A stretch of 64,000 nt of DNA, taken from NCBI GenBank assembly GCA_002435865.1, contig DIWV01000001.1:82378-146377 (forward strand), read 5' to 3'. Positions 54,809 through 63,684 of this stretch are shown here, in pieces; position 1 is the stretch's first letter, and each line of letters begins with the position of its first letter. The notes beneath the pieces were generated by a model that saw only the letters and a program-made list of their open reading frames with translations, searched no databases and was not told the DNA's origin. This stretch comes from Cloacimonetes bacterium UBA6097 (lineage in GTDB: Bacteria; Cloacimonadota; Cloacimonadia; Cloacimonadales; Cloacimonadaceae). A program made the position numbers and the translations under genes.

Positions 54809-55735
54809 ATGATGTTCGACATTAATAATATTAGGCCATTGCTGGAAGAAGATACTTCCATTGTAGGTGATAATGATAAAATCCATTTTGACAACGTTAA
54901 GACCTTGAAAGAAGCAGATGAGCATTCTTTGGTTTGGTGCAAGCTTGAAGGTGAGAGCTTATTGGCACAAATAGAAGCAACAAAAGCTAAAATCATCGTA
55001 TGCGGCAATAAAACTGAAATTCCGGATAAATACCAAAAACAAAAGTGTTTTATCATTTCTGAAAGTCCAAAGCTTCAGTTTTCAAAGATAGTAAATGAAC
55101 TGTTTAATAAAATAATAAATCCAGTTATTCATAAAACAGCCGTAATAGATGCCGAAGCTGTTATTGGAGAAGGAACTTCTATTGGCGCTAATACAGTTAT
55201 CGGCAAGTGCAAAATTGGTTCAGGATGTATCATTAACTGCAATTGCCATATCGATGATAACACAGAAATTGGTGATAGGGTAGTGATAGGATCATCAACA
55301 GTAATTGGCGGAACGGGATTTGGCTATTCAAGAGATATAGATGGTAAGCTTGTCTTGTTTCCGCATGTGGGCGGCGTAGTCATTAAAGATGATGTTGAAA
55401 TAGGCTCTAATACATCAATTGACAGAGGTTCTCTTGGAAATACAATAATCAGCAGCGGAGTAAAAATAGATAATCTTGTACATGTAGCGCATAACGTTTT
55501 TATTGGGAAGAATTCCCTGATAATAGCTAATACTGTATTGGGCGGAAGTGCAATAATTGGTGAAAATACCTGGATTGCTCCTTCAGTATGCTTAAAGAAT
55601 GGAGTTACAATAGGGGACAATGTCACTGTTGGAATGGGTGCAATTGTTACAAAAAATATCCCTGATGGCGAAACGTGGGTCGGTAATCCTGCCATGCCAT
55701 TGGAACAATTTATGAAACAAAGGAAAAACGGATAA
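54809..55735 (+). CDS. lpxD: LpxD-like UDP-acylglucosamine N-acyltransferase
   Basis: The 308-residue product has an N-terminal uridine-binding-like domain (1-105) and a left-handed beta-helix of hexapeptide repeats (about 108-290). The phrase GGTGFGYSRDIDGKLVLFPHVGGVVI and DNLVHVAHNVFIGKN carry the His residues of LpxD, which adds a 3-hydroxyacyl chain from ACP in lipid A synthesis. The length is about 30 below E. coli LpxD. It is first in a cluster with a deacetylase, a hydroxyacyl dehydrogenase-like protein and two glycosyltransferases. It might therefore acylate another glycan precursor instead of lipid A. Confidence 0.82.
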   Translation: MMFDINNIRPLLEEDTSIVGDNDKIHFDNVKTLKEADEHSLVWCKLEGESLLAQIEATKAKIIVCGNKTEIPDKYQKQKCFIISESPKLQFSKIVNELFNKIINPVIHKTAVIDAEAVIGEGTSIGANTVIGKCKIGSGCIINCNCHIDDNTEIGDRVVIGSSTVIGGTGFGYSRDIDGKLVLFPHVGGVVIKDDVEIGSNTSIDRGSLGNTIISSGVKIDNLVHVAHNVFIGKNSLIIANTVLGGSAIIGENTWIAPSVCLKNGVTIGDNVTVGMGAIVTKNIPDGETWVGNPAMPLEQFMKQRKNG

Positions 55736-55740
55736 TAATT

Positions 55741-56376
55741 ATGAATAAAAGAGTATTAATTCTATCTCCTCATACTGATGATGCAGAATTAGGCTGCGGA
55801 GGCATGATTGCCAAATACTTGGAAGAAGGGTCTGAAATTTTTTGGGTTGTGTTTTCTACTGCAGAGGAATCACTGCCAGGCAATTTGCCCAAAGATACTT
55901 TAACAAAAGAATTTACGTCTGTCACCAATTATTTGGGAATCAAAGAATCTAACATTCTTATCTATAATTTTAAAGTTAGAAAGTTACATGAAAACAGACA
56001 GGATATTCTGGAAATACTAATCAAACTCAGAAAAGAATTTAATCCCAATCTTGTGGTTGGACCATCAATCAATGATTTTCATCAGGACCATATAGTTATA
56101 GCCAATGAAATGATAAGAGCTTTTAAAATGAACAGCAGTATTATCTGCTATGAATTACCGTGGAATCATGTTTCTTTTAATTCACAGTTATTTGTTAAGC
56201 TTGATGAGAAACATATGGAGAAGAAATTGTATATGTTAAATTTCTATAAATCGCAGATTGATATCAACAGATTTTACTTTTCTGAAGATTTCATAAAGGG
56301 ACTGGCTTATACCAGGGGAGCTCAGGTTGGCTGCAGATATGCAGAATCTTTCGAAGTAATCAGATGGATAGTGTAG
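55741..56376 (+). CDS. PIG-L/LmbE-family deacetylase
   Basis: The 211-residue product has the zinc motif SPHTDDAELGCGG near the N-terminus and DFHQDHIVIA with HxxH. This family removes acetyl groups from GlcNAc-containing lipids, bacillithiol/mycothiol precursors and related amino sugars. With LpxD-like and glycosyltransferase neighbours it probably works on an N-acetylated sugar. It starts five bases after the lpxD-like stop and ends nine before the next gene. Confidence 0.9.
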   Translation: MNKRVLILSPHTDDAELGCGGMIAKYLEEGSEIFWVVFSTAEESLPGNLPKDTLTKEFTSVTNYLGIKESNILIYNFKVRKLHENRQDILEILIKLRKEFNPNLVVGPSINDFHQDHIVIANEMIRAFKMNSSIICYELPWNHVSFNSQLFVKLDEKHMEKKLYMLNFYKSQIDINRFYFSEDFIKGLAYTRGAQVGCRYAESFEVIRWIV

Positions 56377-56385
56377 GTTTTATTT

Positions 56386-57207
56386 ATGCTTGATACAATT
56401 GGTATTATAGGTATTGGAACTATCGGTTCTAAATTGATTCCTTATCTTGCATCAAAGAACTATAAAGTTATGGCATATAATCATAAAAACATAGAAATGC
56501 ATCGAAGTAATGTTCAGGAAATTTATTGCAAACGTTATAAATGCTTAGAAGATTTTGAGAGTAAAATCATTTTTACTGAGAATATCAATGATTTAAGTAA
56601 TTTACCGTTGATTATAGATGCAACTCCGGACAAATACGAAGTAAAGAAAGAACTTTATAATACATTGGATAAAATCTGTTCTAAGGAAACTGTTATAGGT
56701 TGCACAACTTCAAGTCTTGATTTGAATGTTTTAGCAGAATTCTACAGACAGGATAATTTTTTTGGCTTTCATGTATTCAATCCTCCGGATAAAATGCAGT
56801 TGATTGAACTATCTTTTCATGATGATGTATCGCTAATGTGCAGAGATATCATGAACAATTTGAAATCGAAATTAACAGATAAAGTCTTTGTCGAGCTACC
56901 AATAATTCAGGGTTATGTAGTAAACAGGCTTCTTTTTGTATATTTAAATGCTGCATATAATTACCATTTATCAACCTCTATTGATTTTGATAAAATAGAT
57001 TCGTGCATGAAATTAGGGATAAATGCTCCGATGGGTCCGTTTCAGTTGTCTGATTATATTGGTAATGATGTCTGCCTGGATATATTGAAGCAATTCTATC
57101 ATAGCCTTGATTTACCAGAATATAAACCCAGTAAATTATTATCGGATTATGTTGAGAAAGGTCTTTTAGGTAAGAAAGTAAAGAAAGGCTTCTATGAATA
57201 TGAATAG
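56386..57207 (+). CDS. 3-hydroxyacyl-CoA dehydrogenase-like protein
   Basis: The 273-residue product has a Rossmann domain (GIIGIGTIGSKL at 6-17) and the helical C-terminal domain of FadB/HADH (GYVVNRLLFVYLNAAYN.., GINAPMGPFQLSDYIGNDV). The catalytic His lies in GFHVFNPPDKMQLIELS. Such enzymes oxidise or reduce 3-hydroxyacyl-thioesters. No beta-oxidation genes are nearby; its place beside an LpxD-like acyltransferase suggests a role in making or altering an unusual hydroxyacyl or hydroxy-sugar unit (inference). Confidence 0.85.
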   Translation: MLDTIGIIGIGTIGSKLIPYLASKNYKVMAYNHKNIEMHRSNVQEIYCKRYKCLEDFESKIIFTENINDLSNLPLIIDATPDKYEVKKELYNTLDKICSKETVIGCTTSSLDLNVLAEFYRQDNFFGFHVFNPPDKMQLIELSFHDDVSLMCRDIMNNLKSKLTDKVFVELPIIQGYVVNRLLFVYLNAAYNYHLSTSIDFDKIDSCMKLGINAPMGPFQLSDYIGNDVCLDILKQFYHSLDLPEYKPSKLLSDYVEKGLLGKKVKKGFYEYE

Positions 57208-57254
57208 AAACCTGTATTAAGATGACAGGGATAACAATCTATTAATAATTTATT

Positions 57255-58349
57255 ATGAGAATAGCATTTTTAGGTCCATCCTATCCCTGGAGAGGTGGGA
57301 TAGCACAGTTTGCTCAGAATTTTGCAGAGAAACTGGCTAATAATCATGAAATAATGATGTTTACTTTCATTAATCAGTATCCTGCCATTATTTTTCCTGG
57401 AAGCTATCAATTTGAGAAGTCTGCAATAAACTTCAATTTACCCACGCATAGAATCTTAACTCCATACAATCCGCTTACATGGTTCTCAGCTATTCATGAT
57501 ATTAATGGTTGGAATCCGGATATACTGGTTGTTTCATATTGGCTTCCTGTATTTGCACCTGCCTATGGATTTATTTTAAGGCATATTAAGAATTGTAAAA
57601 TTGTATTTCTTATACATAATCTTGATTTTCACGAGAAGTGGCTTTTGGCAGATAAGTTATCAAAATATGCTCTTAAACCGGCACATTATTTCTTAACATT
57701 ATCGAATATTAGTACAGATAAGTTGAAGTTACTTAAATCTGACAGGGATAGTCACATTTTACAGCTATTTCATCCTGTTTATGAGTTTATCAACACTCAT
57801 ACAGAAGCTGTTAAATATTCAAAAAGAATCTTGTTTTTTGGCTTTATCAAGCATTATAAAGGTTTGGACATCTTGCTTGAAGCAATGCCAGTGGTGATAA
57901 AAGAAATTCCGCAGATCAAACTGGTTATCGCAGGTGAAATTTATGGCGATAAAAGTATATATATTGACTTAATCAGCAAACTTGGCTTGGAAAACAATGT
58001 AGAAAGCCATTTTTCATATATCAGTGACGAGCAAATCGAAGAATATTTCTCAGAATGTGATGTCTGTGTTCTTCCTTATCGTTCTGCTACACAAAGCGGT
58101 GTATCGCAAATGTCATTTGCTTATGAAGTTCCTGTAATTGCAACAAAAGTAGGCGGAATAGAAGAAACTGTTAAAGATAAATTTAATGGATTGTTGGTTG
58201 AACCTAATGACCCGAAAGCTCTGGCTGATAAAATTATACAGTACTACAAAAGTGACTTTGCTGATCAATTACGTGCAAACATTAGAGCACAGAACGAGGA
58301 ATATTCCTGGGATACATTTACCAGGCGTTTTCTGGAAATTATAAATTGA
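57255..58349 (+). CDS. Glycosyltransferase family 4
   Basis: The 364-residue GT-B protein has an N-terminal loop PSYPWRGGIAQFAQNFAEKL and the C-terminal nucleotide-sugar domain with ILFFGFIKHYKGLDILLEAMP, LVIAGEIYG, DVCVLPYRSATQSGV and the EX7E-like MSFAYEVPVIATKVGGIEETV. It transfers a sugar onto a lipid-linked or polysaccharide acceptor at the inner membrane. Its stop overlaps the TTG start of the next glycosyltransferase by four bases. Confidence 0.92.
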   Translation: MRIAFLGPSYPWRGGIAQFAQNFAEKLANNHEIMMFTFINQYPAIIFPGSYQFEKSAINFNLPTHRILTPYNPLTWFSAIHDINGWNPDILVVSYWLPVFAPAYGFILRHIKNCKIVFLIHNLDFHEKWLLADKLSKYALKPAHYFLTLSNISTDKLKLLKSDRDSHILQLFHPVYEFINTHTEAVKYSKRILFFGFIKHYKGLDILLEAMPVVIKEIPQIKLVIAGEIYGDKSIYIDLISKLGLENNVESHFSYISDEQIEEYFSECDVCVLPYRSATQSGVSQMSFAYEVPVIATKVGGIEETVKDKFNGLLVEPNDPKALADKIIQYYKSDFADQLRANIRAQNEEYSWDTFTRRFLEIIN

Positions 58350-59593
58350 AGAGATTACTATTAATAGCATATTATTTTCCTCCTTGTGGAGGAGCTGCAG
58401 TTCAGAGATGGTTAAGGCTGTTACCAATATTGGTTAAAGCAGGATTTGATGTTACAGTTATAACCACTCAGGATGGTGATTATATATTGCAAGACGAGTC
58501 TCTATTACAGAAAATTCCTGATGAAGTGCATGTATTTCGCACGTTTACTCCCACAATTAATAAATTCTGGAAAATGATTAGCAGCAACAAGGCATCTTTG
58601 CCATACGGCAGTCTGAGTACTAATAAATCAATGTCACTGCCTAAACGACTATTATATTGGTTAAGGTTAAATCTGATAATTCCTGATTTAAGGGTAATTT
58701 GGAATCCATTTGCAAAGAAAAAAGCAATTCAGTTATTTAATGAAAACAATTACGATTGGGTAATCACTTCCGGTCCGCCGCATTCAACTCATTTGATAGG
58801 ATTATATCTTAAGAATAGATATCATGTTAAATGGTTAGCCGACTTTCGGGATCCATGGACAGAGATTATATATCTGAAGATTGAAAAGCAAAACAGATTA
58901 ATAAAATCATTAAATAAACGGCTAGAAGAGAAAGTTGTCAGGAATGCTGATATCAACTTAGTAGTATCAAAGTCAATTGCTCAGCAATTACCTGATGGAA
59001 ATAAGGTTGTATTCTATAATGGATTTGATTTTGACCAATTCCAGAGTATTAAGTATAACAATTCCGGCAAATTCAGGATTAAATACATTGGCCAAATTAC
59101 TGAAGGTCAGGATATTTATTCACTGATAGAATTTATTGCGAAGCATACACAGGAAAATGATATCAATGATATTGAGTTTATTATTGTTGGCACAAAGAAT
59201 TTAAAACCCATGAGCTACACTATACCAATTAAACACATAGATTATCAGCCACATGATAAAGCTTTAGCAGAAATGGTAAATTGTGAGATATTGATATTGA
59301 TGATTAACAAATACCCTAATAATCAGGGAATGCTTACTACCAGATTGTTCGAATATATCGCAGCCAGGACACCGGTTTTATGCTTTGGCCCTTTGGATGG
59401 AGAAGCTGCTTCTATAATCAATGATTCTAATGCAGGCTTTGTAAGTGAAAATCTCAATGAAGATGTATGGAATTATATTTACAAGGGATACACTAACTGG
59501 AAAAAAAATGTTAATCAAAGAAACATTCATGATGTTTCCAAATGGTCAGTTCAAAAGCAATCCGGGAGCTTAATTGATATATTAAATCAATAG
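58346..59593 (+). CDS. Glycosyltransferase (GT4-like)
   Basis: The 415-residue protein starts at TTG 58346 inside the previous stop. The N-terminus reads IAYYFPPCGGAAVQRWLRLLPILVKAGFDVTVIT, with the GG loop near PPCGGAAVQR, and DFRDPWTE follows mid-protein. The second half has FRIKYIGQITEGQD and LTTRLFEYIAARTPVLCFGPLDGEAA, a GT-B donor site. It is last in the five-gene cluster. The acceptor and sugar are unknown. Confidence 0.87.
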   Translation: MKRLLLIAYYFPPCGGAAVQRWLRLLPILVKAGFDVTVITTQDGDYILQDESLLQKIPDEVHVFRTFTPTINKFWKMISSNKASLPYGSLSTNKSMSLPKRLLYWLRLNLIIPDLRVIWNPFAKKKAIQLFNENNYDWVITSGPPHSTHLIGLYLKNRYHVKWLADFRDPWTEIIYLKIEKQNRLIKSLNKRLEEKVVRNADINLVVSKSIAQQLPDGNKVVFYNGFDFDQFQSIKYNNSGKFRIKYIGQITEGQDIYSLIEFIAKHTQENDINDIEFIIVGTKNLKPMSYTIPIKHIDYQPHDKALAEMVNCEILILMINKYPNNQGMLTTRLFEYIAARTPVLCFGPLDGEAASIINDSNAGFVSENLNEDVWNYIYKGYTNWKKNVNQRNIHDVSKWSVQKQSGSLIDILNQ

Positions 59594-59621
59594 GATAATA
59601 GTACAATCAGGATAATAAACA

Positions 59622-59662
59622 TTGACAAAAAGAACGGGTAAATAATTTTATATCACTATAAT
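59622..59662 (+). promoter_or_regulatory. Possible rpsT promoter
   Basis: A perfect TTGACA at 59622-59627 is followed by an AT-rich stretch (ATTTTATAT from 59645) and a TATAAT at 59657-59662 that is too distant to pair with it. Which -10 is used cannot be decided. Confidence 0.4.
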
Positions 59663-59679
59663 ATGAATTTGGAGGAATA

Positions 59680-59946
59680 ATGCCCCAACACAAATCACCA
59701 ATGAAGAGAATGAAAACTGACAAGAAAAGAGAAGCTAGAAATAATTATGTTACCAAGACTTTAAGAACTTTATCTAAACAGTTCAGAAGCGAAATTCCGG
59801 TTGAAGATAAAAGAAAGATTTTGGATACAATTTATTCTCAATTAGATAAAGCTGCAAAAAAAGGCGTAATTCACAAAAGAACTGCATCCCGCCGTAAATC
59901 CAGGCTAGCAGCTTTACTTAATAAAGATAACGTACAAACAAAATAA
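59680..59946 (+). CDS. rpsT: Ribosomal protein bS20
   Basis: The 88-residue basic helical protein reads PQHKSPMKRMKTDKKREARNNYVTKTLRTLSKQF and ends with IHKRTASRRKSRLAALLNK, the bS20 pattern. bS20 binds 16S rRNA early in 30S assembly. TTGGAGGAATA precedes the ATG, and a strong intrinsic terminator follows. It is a single-gene unit as far as can be seen. Confidence 0.97.
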   Translation: MPQHKSPMKRMKTDKKREARNNYVTKTLRTLSKQFRSEIPVEDKRKILDTIYSQLDKAAKKGVIHKRTASRRKSRLAALLNKDNVQTK

Positions 59947-59963
59947 TACTTGCTTATATAATT

Positions 59964-60000
59964 AGAACCTCTTTGAACAAAAGAGGTTCTTTTATTTTAT
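59964..60000 (+). terminator. Intrinsic terminator of rpsT
   Basis: A perfect 10-bp stem AGAACCTCTT (59964-59973) with AAGAGGTTCT (59981-59990), seven-base loop, then TTTATTTTAT. It separates rpsT from the convergent TonB-domain gene. Confidence 0.93.
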
Positions 60001-60008
60001 ATAAGGAA

Positions 60009-60482
60009 TTAATTGCCTGATTTTAAAGAAAATGGAATCGGGATATTCACTCTTGCAGTAACAGGTTTTTTGTTTAATTGAGCTGGTTTAAATATCCAGC
60101 TTTTAACCGCATTAATAGCCGAATCATCCAAACCGCCTTCAATAGAAAGCAGTGATTTCATTACTTTAACTTCACCAACATTACCATTAGCGAGCACTTC
60201 TACTTCCAGAACAACTACCCCCTGGATACCACTGCTTCTAAACTTGGGGGGATACTCTGGCATGTTATTCTGAATTGGGATTGGTGGAGTATCATATTCT
60301 GTTAGCTTAAATCCTTCTTTTAGCGAATCCTCAACAATTGCAAATTCGTTGGTATGCGTTGTATCAGCTAAAGCTTCATCTAATTTGCTGAATGAACTGC
60401 TCTTTTTACATCCTGATGAAAACAAAATAGATAACATCAGCATAAGTAGGATCAGATTGACCACAATATTTTTCTTTAACAT
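60009..60482 (-). CDS. Lipoprotein with TonB C-terminal domain
   Basis: The 157-residue product starts with a lipoprotein signal (lipobox FSSGC at about 21-25), a short linker, then a TonB C-terminal domain: MPEYPPKFRSSGIQGVVVLEVEVLANGNVGEVKVMKS and AINAVKSWIFKPAQLNKKPVTARVNIPI. Classical TonB is anchored by an inner-membrane helix and transmits energy through a Pro-rich spacer. This protein is lipid-anchored with no long spacer, so it is unlikely to act as a standard energy transducer. It follows uvrA by four bases. Confidence 0.88.
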   Translation of the reverse strand: MLKKNIVVNLILLMLMLSILFSSGCKKSSSFSKLDEALADTTHTNEFAIVEDSLKEGFKLTEYDTPPIPIQNNMPEYPPKFRSSGIQGVVVLEVEVLANGNVGEVKVMKSLLSIEGGLDDSAINAVKSWIFKPAQLNKKPVTARVNIPIPFSLKSGN

Positions 60483-60486
60483 CAGA

Positions 60487-63339
60487 TTACTCCATATTAT
60501 AACTTTGCTTTGAACGAATTAAATGCTGTTTCAAATATTTTCCTGTATAAGATTTAGCAGATTTAACAATATCTTCCGGAGTCCCTTCTGCTATGACATA
60601 ACCACCTTCATCTCCACCTTCGGGACCTAAATCGACTATCCAATCTGCACACTTGATAACGTCAAGGTTATGTTCAATAACTATTACTGTATTTCCCATT
60701 GCAACCAACCTGCGTAAAACAGCCAGTAATTTATTTATATCGTCAAAATGCAAACCCGTAGTCGGTTCGTCAAGTAAATAAAGTGTGTTGCCGGTACTAA
60801 CTTTACTCAGCTCTCTTGCCAGTTTAATACGCTGGGCTTCACCGCCTGAAAGTGTAGTTGATGGCTGTCCTAACTTTATATAGTCAAGTCCAACTTCATG
60901 AAGGACTTTGAGCTTGTTCTGAATACTTGGAATATTTGCAAAGAACTCTACTGCTTCCTGAACATCCATATCAAGAACTTCAGCAATGTTTTTTCCTTTG
61001 TACCTTACATTAAGAGTCTCGTTATTATAGCGTTTACCTTTGCATATTTCACACGTTACATAGATATCAGCCATAAAGTGCATTTCTATTTGTTTTAGTC
61101 CTGCTCCCTCACATGCTTCACATCTGCCGCCTTTTACGTTAAATGAAAATCTGCCTGCTTTGTAGCCTCTTACTTTGGAAGCAGGCATTTGTGAGAATAG
61201 GTTACGGATTGGATCAAACAGTTTTATATATGTACATGGATTTGACCTTGGGGTTCTGCCGATAGGCTGCTGGTCAATTGAAATGATTTTATCAATATCT
61301 TCCAAACCTGTTATTGAATCTACTGCGCCAACTTTGTGTGATGTTTTGAAGAACTTATTATGTAAATATGGATATAGTGTCTGGTTTATCAATGAGCTTT
61401 TCCCTGAACCGGAAACTCCTGTTACGCAGATGAACATTCCTAAAGGCAGCTTTACATTCATCTTTTTGAGGTTATTATGCTGAGCTCCCTTAATCACTAT
61501 TTTTCTTTTATCAGGTTTTGTCCTTGTTTCAGGTGGAATAATTGACATAGCTCCGGATAAATATTGCCCGGTCAGAGAATTCTTATTCTTGATAAGAGAT
61601 TTGTAGTCTCCGGAATGAATGATTTCTCCACCGAATATTCCTGCTCTGGGACCAAAATCTACAATTACATCTGCTGTACGAATTGTATCTTCATCATGCT
61701 CAACTACTATAACAGTATTTCCCAGGTCTCTTAATTGTACTAACATTGCAACGAGCTTTTTGTTATCTCTTTGGTGCAAGCCGATACTGGGTTCATCCAG
61801 GATATACATTACTCCGACTAACTGGCTGCCTATCTGGCTTGCCAGCCTGATACGCTGAGTTTCTCCTCCTGATAAAGATGGAGTGCGTCTGTCCAATGTT
61901 AAATAGTGAAGCCCGACGTTAATTAAAAAGCTAAGACGGTTTTGTATTTCTTTAAGTACTTCTTCTGCAATAATTAATTGGTTCCCATGTAATTTTATTT
62001 TGGAAAAGAATTCATGTGCTCTGTTGATATTCATAGCAGTAACATCACTGATGTTTAGTTTATTGATCCGGACTGCCAGGTTTTCCGGTTTGAGCTTTTT
62101 CCCCTCGCAGTCAGGACATGGCTTGTCACTGATGTATTGCATATAGTAGCGGCGCATATCTTCCGAAGTTGTTTCCCTCATACGACGGTTCAATTGGGGT
62201 ATTATCCCTTCAAATCTGGAATTAAAATGACCGGAACCATGTTTGCTTTGCCAGTTAACTTTGAATCTTTTACCTTTGGAACCGTAGAATATCAGGTCTT
62301 TAATTTCTTCAGGGAGCTTGTACCAGGGTGTGCTTAAAGAGAAATCAAACTCTTTAGCCATGTTCTTAATATATTGCATAGTCCAGCTTGTTTGTTTGTC
62401 TTCAAGTTTGCCCCAGGCAGCAACTGCACCTTCTAGTAATGACTTTTCCGGGTCAGGCACAATCAAATCAGGGTCGAATTCCAGTTTATAACCCAGACCG
62501 TTACAAAGTTTACATGCACCTATGGGGCTATTAAATGAAAAGTGTTGCGGAGACAATTCTTCATAGCTTATGTTGCATTTGGAACAGGAATTCTGGGAAG
62601 AAAGTATCTCAGTACGGTTTTCATCAATATAGTCTATTTTGGTAAAGCCGTCAGTTAATTTTAATGCAAGTTCAAGAGAGTCGCTTAATCTGGATTTTAT
62701 ACCATCTTTAATTATTAATCTGTCTACAACTACATCAATATTATGCTTACTCTTTTTATCCAGTTTGATATCTTCATCAAGATTCCTTAACTTGCCATTA
62801 ATAATAACCCGGGCAAAACCTTCCTGTTTAATCTCGTCAAGTTCTTCTTTATGCTCGCCTTTGCGGTTCTGGACGATTGGAGCTAATATCTGGATTTTTG
62901 TTCCTGAAGGATTCTTTAGCAGGTTTTCTACCATTTGGTCTATGGTTTGAGCTCCCACTTCATCACCGCAGTTATAACAATATTGCTTGCCTACTCTTGC
63001 AAATAAAACTCTCAGATAATCATATATTTCTGTGACTGTACCAACAGTTGAACGGGGATTCTTACTCGCAGCTTTCTGCTCAATAGAAATTGCAGGAGAA
63101 AGTCCTTCAATATAATCAACTTTAGGCTTTTCCATTTGTCCAAGGAATTGTCTGGCATAAGCAGATAAAGATTCTACATAACGTCGTTGCCCTTCAGCGT
63201 ATAAAGTATCAAAAGCAAGTGATGATTTTCCTGAACCGGAGATACCGGAAAAAACGATTAACTGATTTCTGGGTATCTCTAAATCTATGTTTTTAAGATT
63301 GTGTTCCTGTGCACCTTTTATAACTATTTTAGTTTTCAA
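60487..63339 (-). CDS. uvrA: Excinuclease ABC subunit A
   Basis: UvrA scans DNA for bulky lesions and loads UvrB. The 950-residue product has two ABC ATPase halves with Walker A GISGSGKSSLAFDTLYAEGQRRYVESLS and GVSGSGKSSLINQTL. It has two signature motifs (SLSGGETQRIRLA, TLSGGEAQRIKLA) and Cys zinc sites (CYNCGDE, CSKCNIS, CPDCEGK, CEACEGAG). Length is normal. A TTGACA at 63400-63395 may be its -35. It is divergent from the rRNA operon. Confidence 0.97.
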   Translation of the reverse strand: MKTKIVIKGAQEHNLKNIDLEIPRNQLIVFSGISGSGKSSLAFDTLYAEGQRRYVESLSAYARQFLGQMEKPKVDYIEGLSPAISIEQKAASKNPRSTVGTVTEIYDYLRVLFARVGKQYCYNCGDEVGAQTIDQMVENLLKNPSGTKIQILAPIVQNRKGEHKEELDEIKQEGFARVIINGKLRNLDEDIKLDKKSKHNIDVVVDRLIIKDGIKSRLSDSLELALKLTDGFTKIDYIDENRTEILSSQNSCSKCNISYEELSPQHFSFNSPIGACKLCNGLGYKLEFDPDLIVPDPEKSLLEGAVAAWGKLEDKQTSWTMQYIKNMAKEFDFSLSTPWYKLPEEIKDLIFYGSKGKRFKVNWQSKHGSGHFNSRFEGIIPQLNRRMRETTSEDMRRYYMQYISDKPCPDCEGKKLKPENLAVRINKLNISDVTAMNINRAHEFFSKIKLHGNQLIIAEEVLKEIQNRLSFLINVGLHYLTLDRRTPSLSGGETQRIRLASQIGSQLVGVMYILDEPSIGLHQRDNKKLVAMLVQLRDLGNTVIVVEHDEDTIRTADVIVDFGPRAGIFGGEIIHSGDYKSLIKNKNSLTGQYLSGAMSIIPPETRTKPDKRKIVIKGAQHNNLKKMNVKLPLGMFICVTGVSGSGKSSLINQTLYPYLHNKFFKTSHKVGAVDSITGLEDIDKIISIDQQPIGRTPRSNPCTYIKLFDPIRNLFSQMPASKVRGYKAGRFSFNVKGGRCEACEGAGLKQIEMHFMADIYVTCEICKGKRYNNETLNVRYKGKNIAEVLDMDVQEAVEFFANIPSIQNKLKVLHEVGLDYIKLGQPSTTLSGGEAQRIKLARELSKVSTGNTLYLLDEPTTGLHFDDINKLLAVLRRLVAMGNTVIVIEHNLDVIKCADWIVDLGPEGGDEGGYVIAEGTPEDIVKSAKSYTGKYLKQHLIRSKQSYNME

Positions 63340-63474
63340 ATGTCATTCCTTATAAAATTATGTATATATTCCTTAACAAAAAATGCTACACTTATGTCAA
63401 ATGAAATGTATCTATATTTTAATGTAAATCCGTAATAATCCTTTTTCTTTCTCTTTTTATCCTCATTTAACGAA

Positions 63475-63542
63475 GAGAGTCATCAGGGAGTCATCAGGGA
63501 GTCATCAGGGACTTTGTCCCTGATGACTCCCTGATGACTCTC
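63475..63542. repeat. 11-bp-period palindromic element, copy D
   Basis: Left units GAGAGTCATCA, GGGAGTCATCA, GGGAGTCATCA (63475-63507), centre GGGACTTTGTCCC (63508-63520), right units TGATGACTCCC and TGATGACTCTC (63521-63542). The outermost units on both sides carry the same degenerate GAGAG/CTCTC change, which keeps them complementary. It lies between the divergent uvrA and rRNA promoters; 63543-63650 holds an A-rich tract only. Confidence 0.93.
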
Positions 63543-63652
63543 CGGAAAATCCCTGTGTGAAGTAAGGTGGGAAAAAGGTTCAATTAAGGACAACCATTGC
63601 ATTTATTCACTGGCGTTAAACATAAAAAAATAAATTAAAAAATCTTTTGTAC

Positions 63653-63684
63653 TTGACATAAAGGAGGTGGTATAGAATTTGACA
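63653..63684 (+). promoter_or_regulatory. Putative rRNA operon promoter region
   Basis: TTGACA at 63653-63658, preceded by an A-rich tract (63621-63645) like an UP element, is followed by TATAGAAT at 63671-63678. The spacing is short for a standard sigma70 pair; the TAGAATTTG at 63673-63681 resembles the TAnnTTTG box of Bacteroidetes promoters. A second TTGACA lies at 63679-63684. About 200 bases of leader precede the 16S gene. Confidence 0.5.

Noticed and set aside
4170..63542. Palindromic elements as CRISPR repeats or plain terminators
   Set aside because: No variable spacers separate the 11-base units, and no T-run follows. They lie upstream of genes, not downstream.
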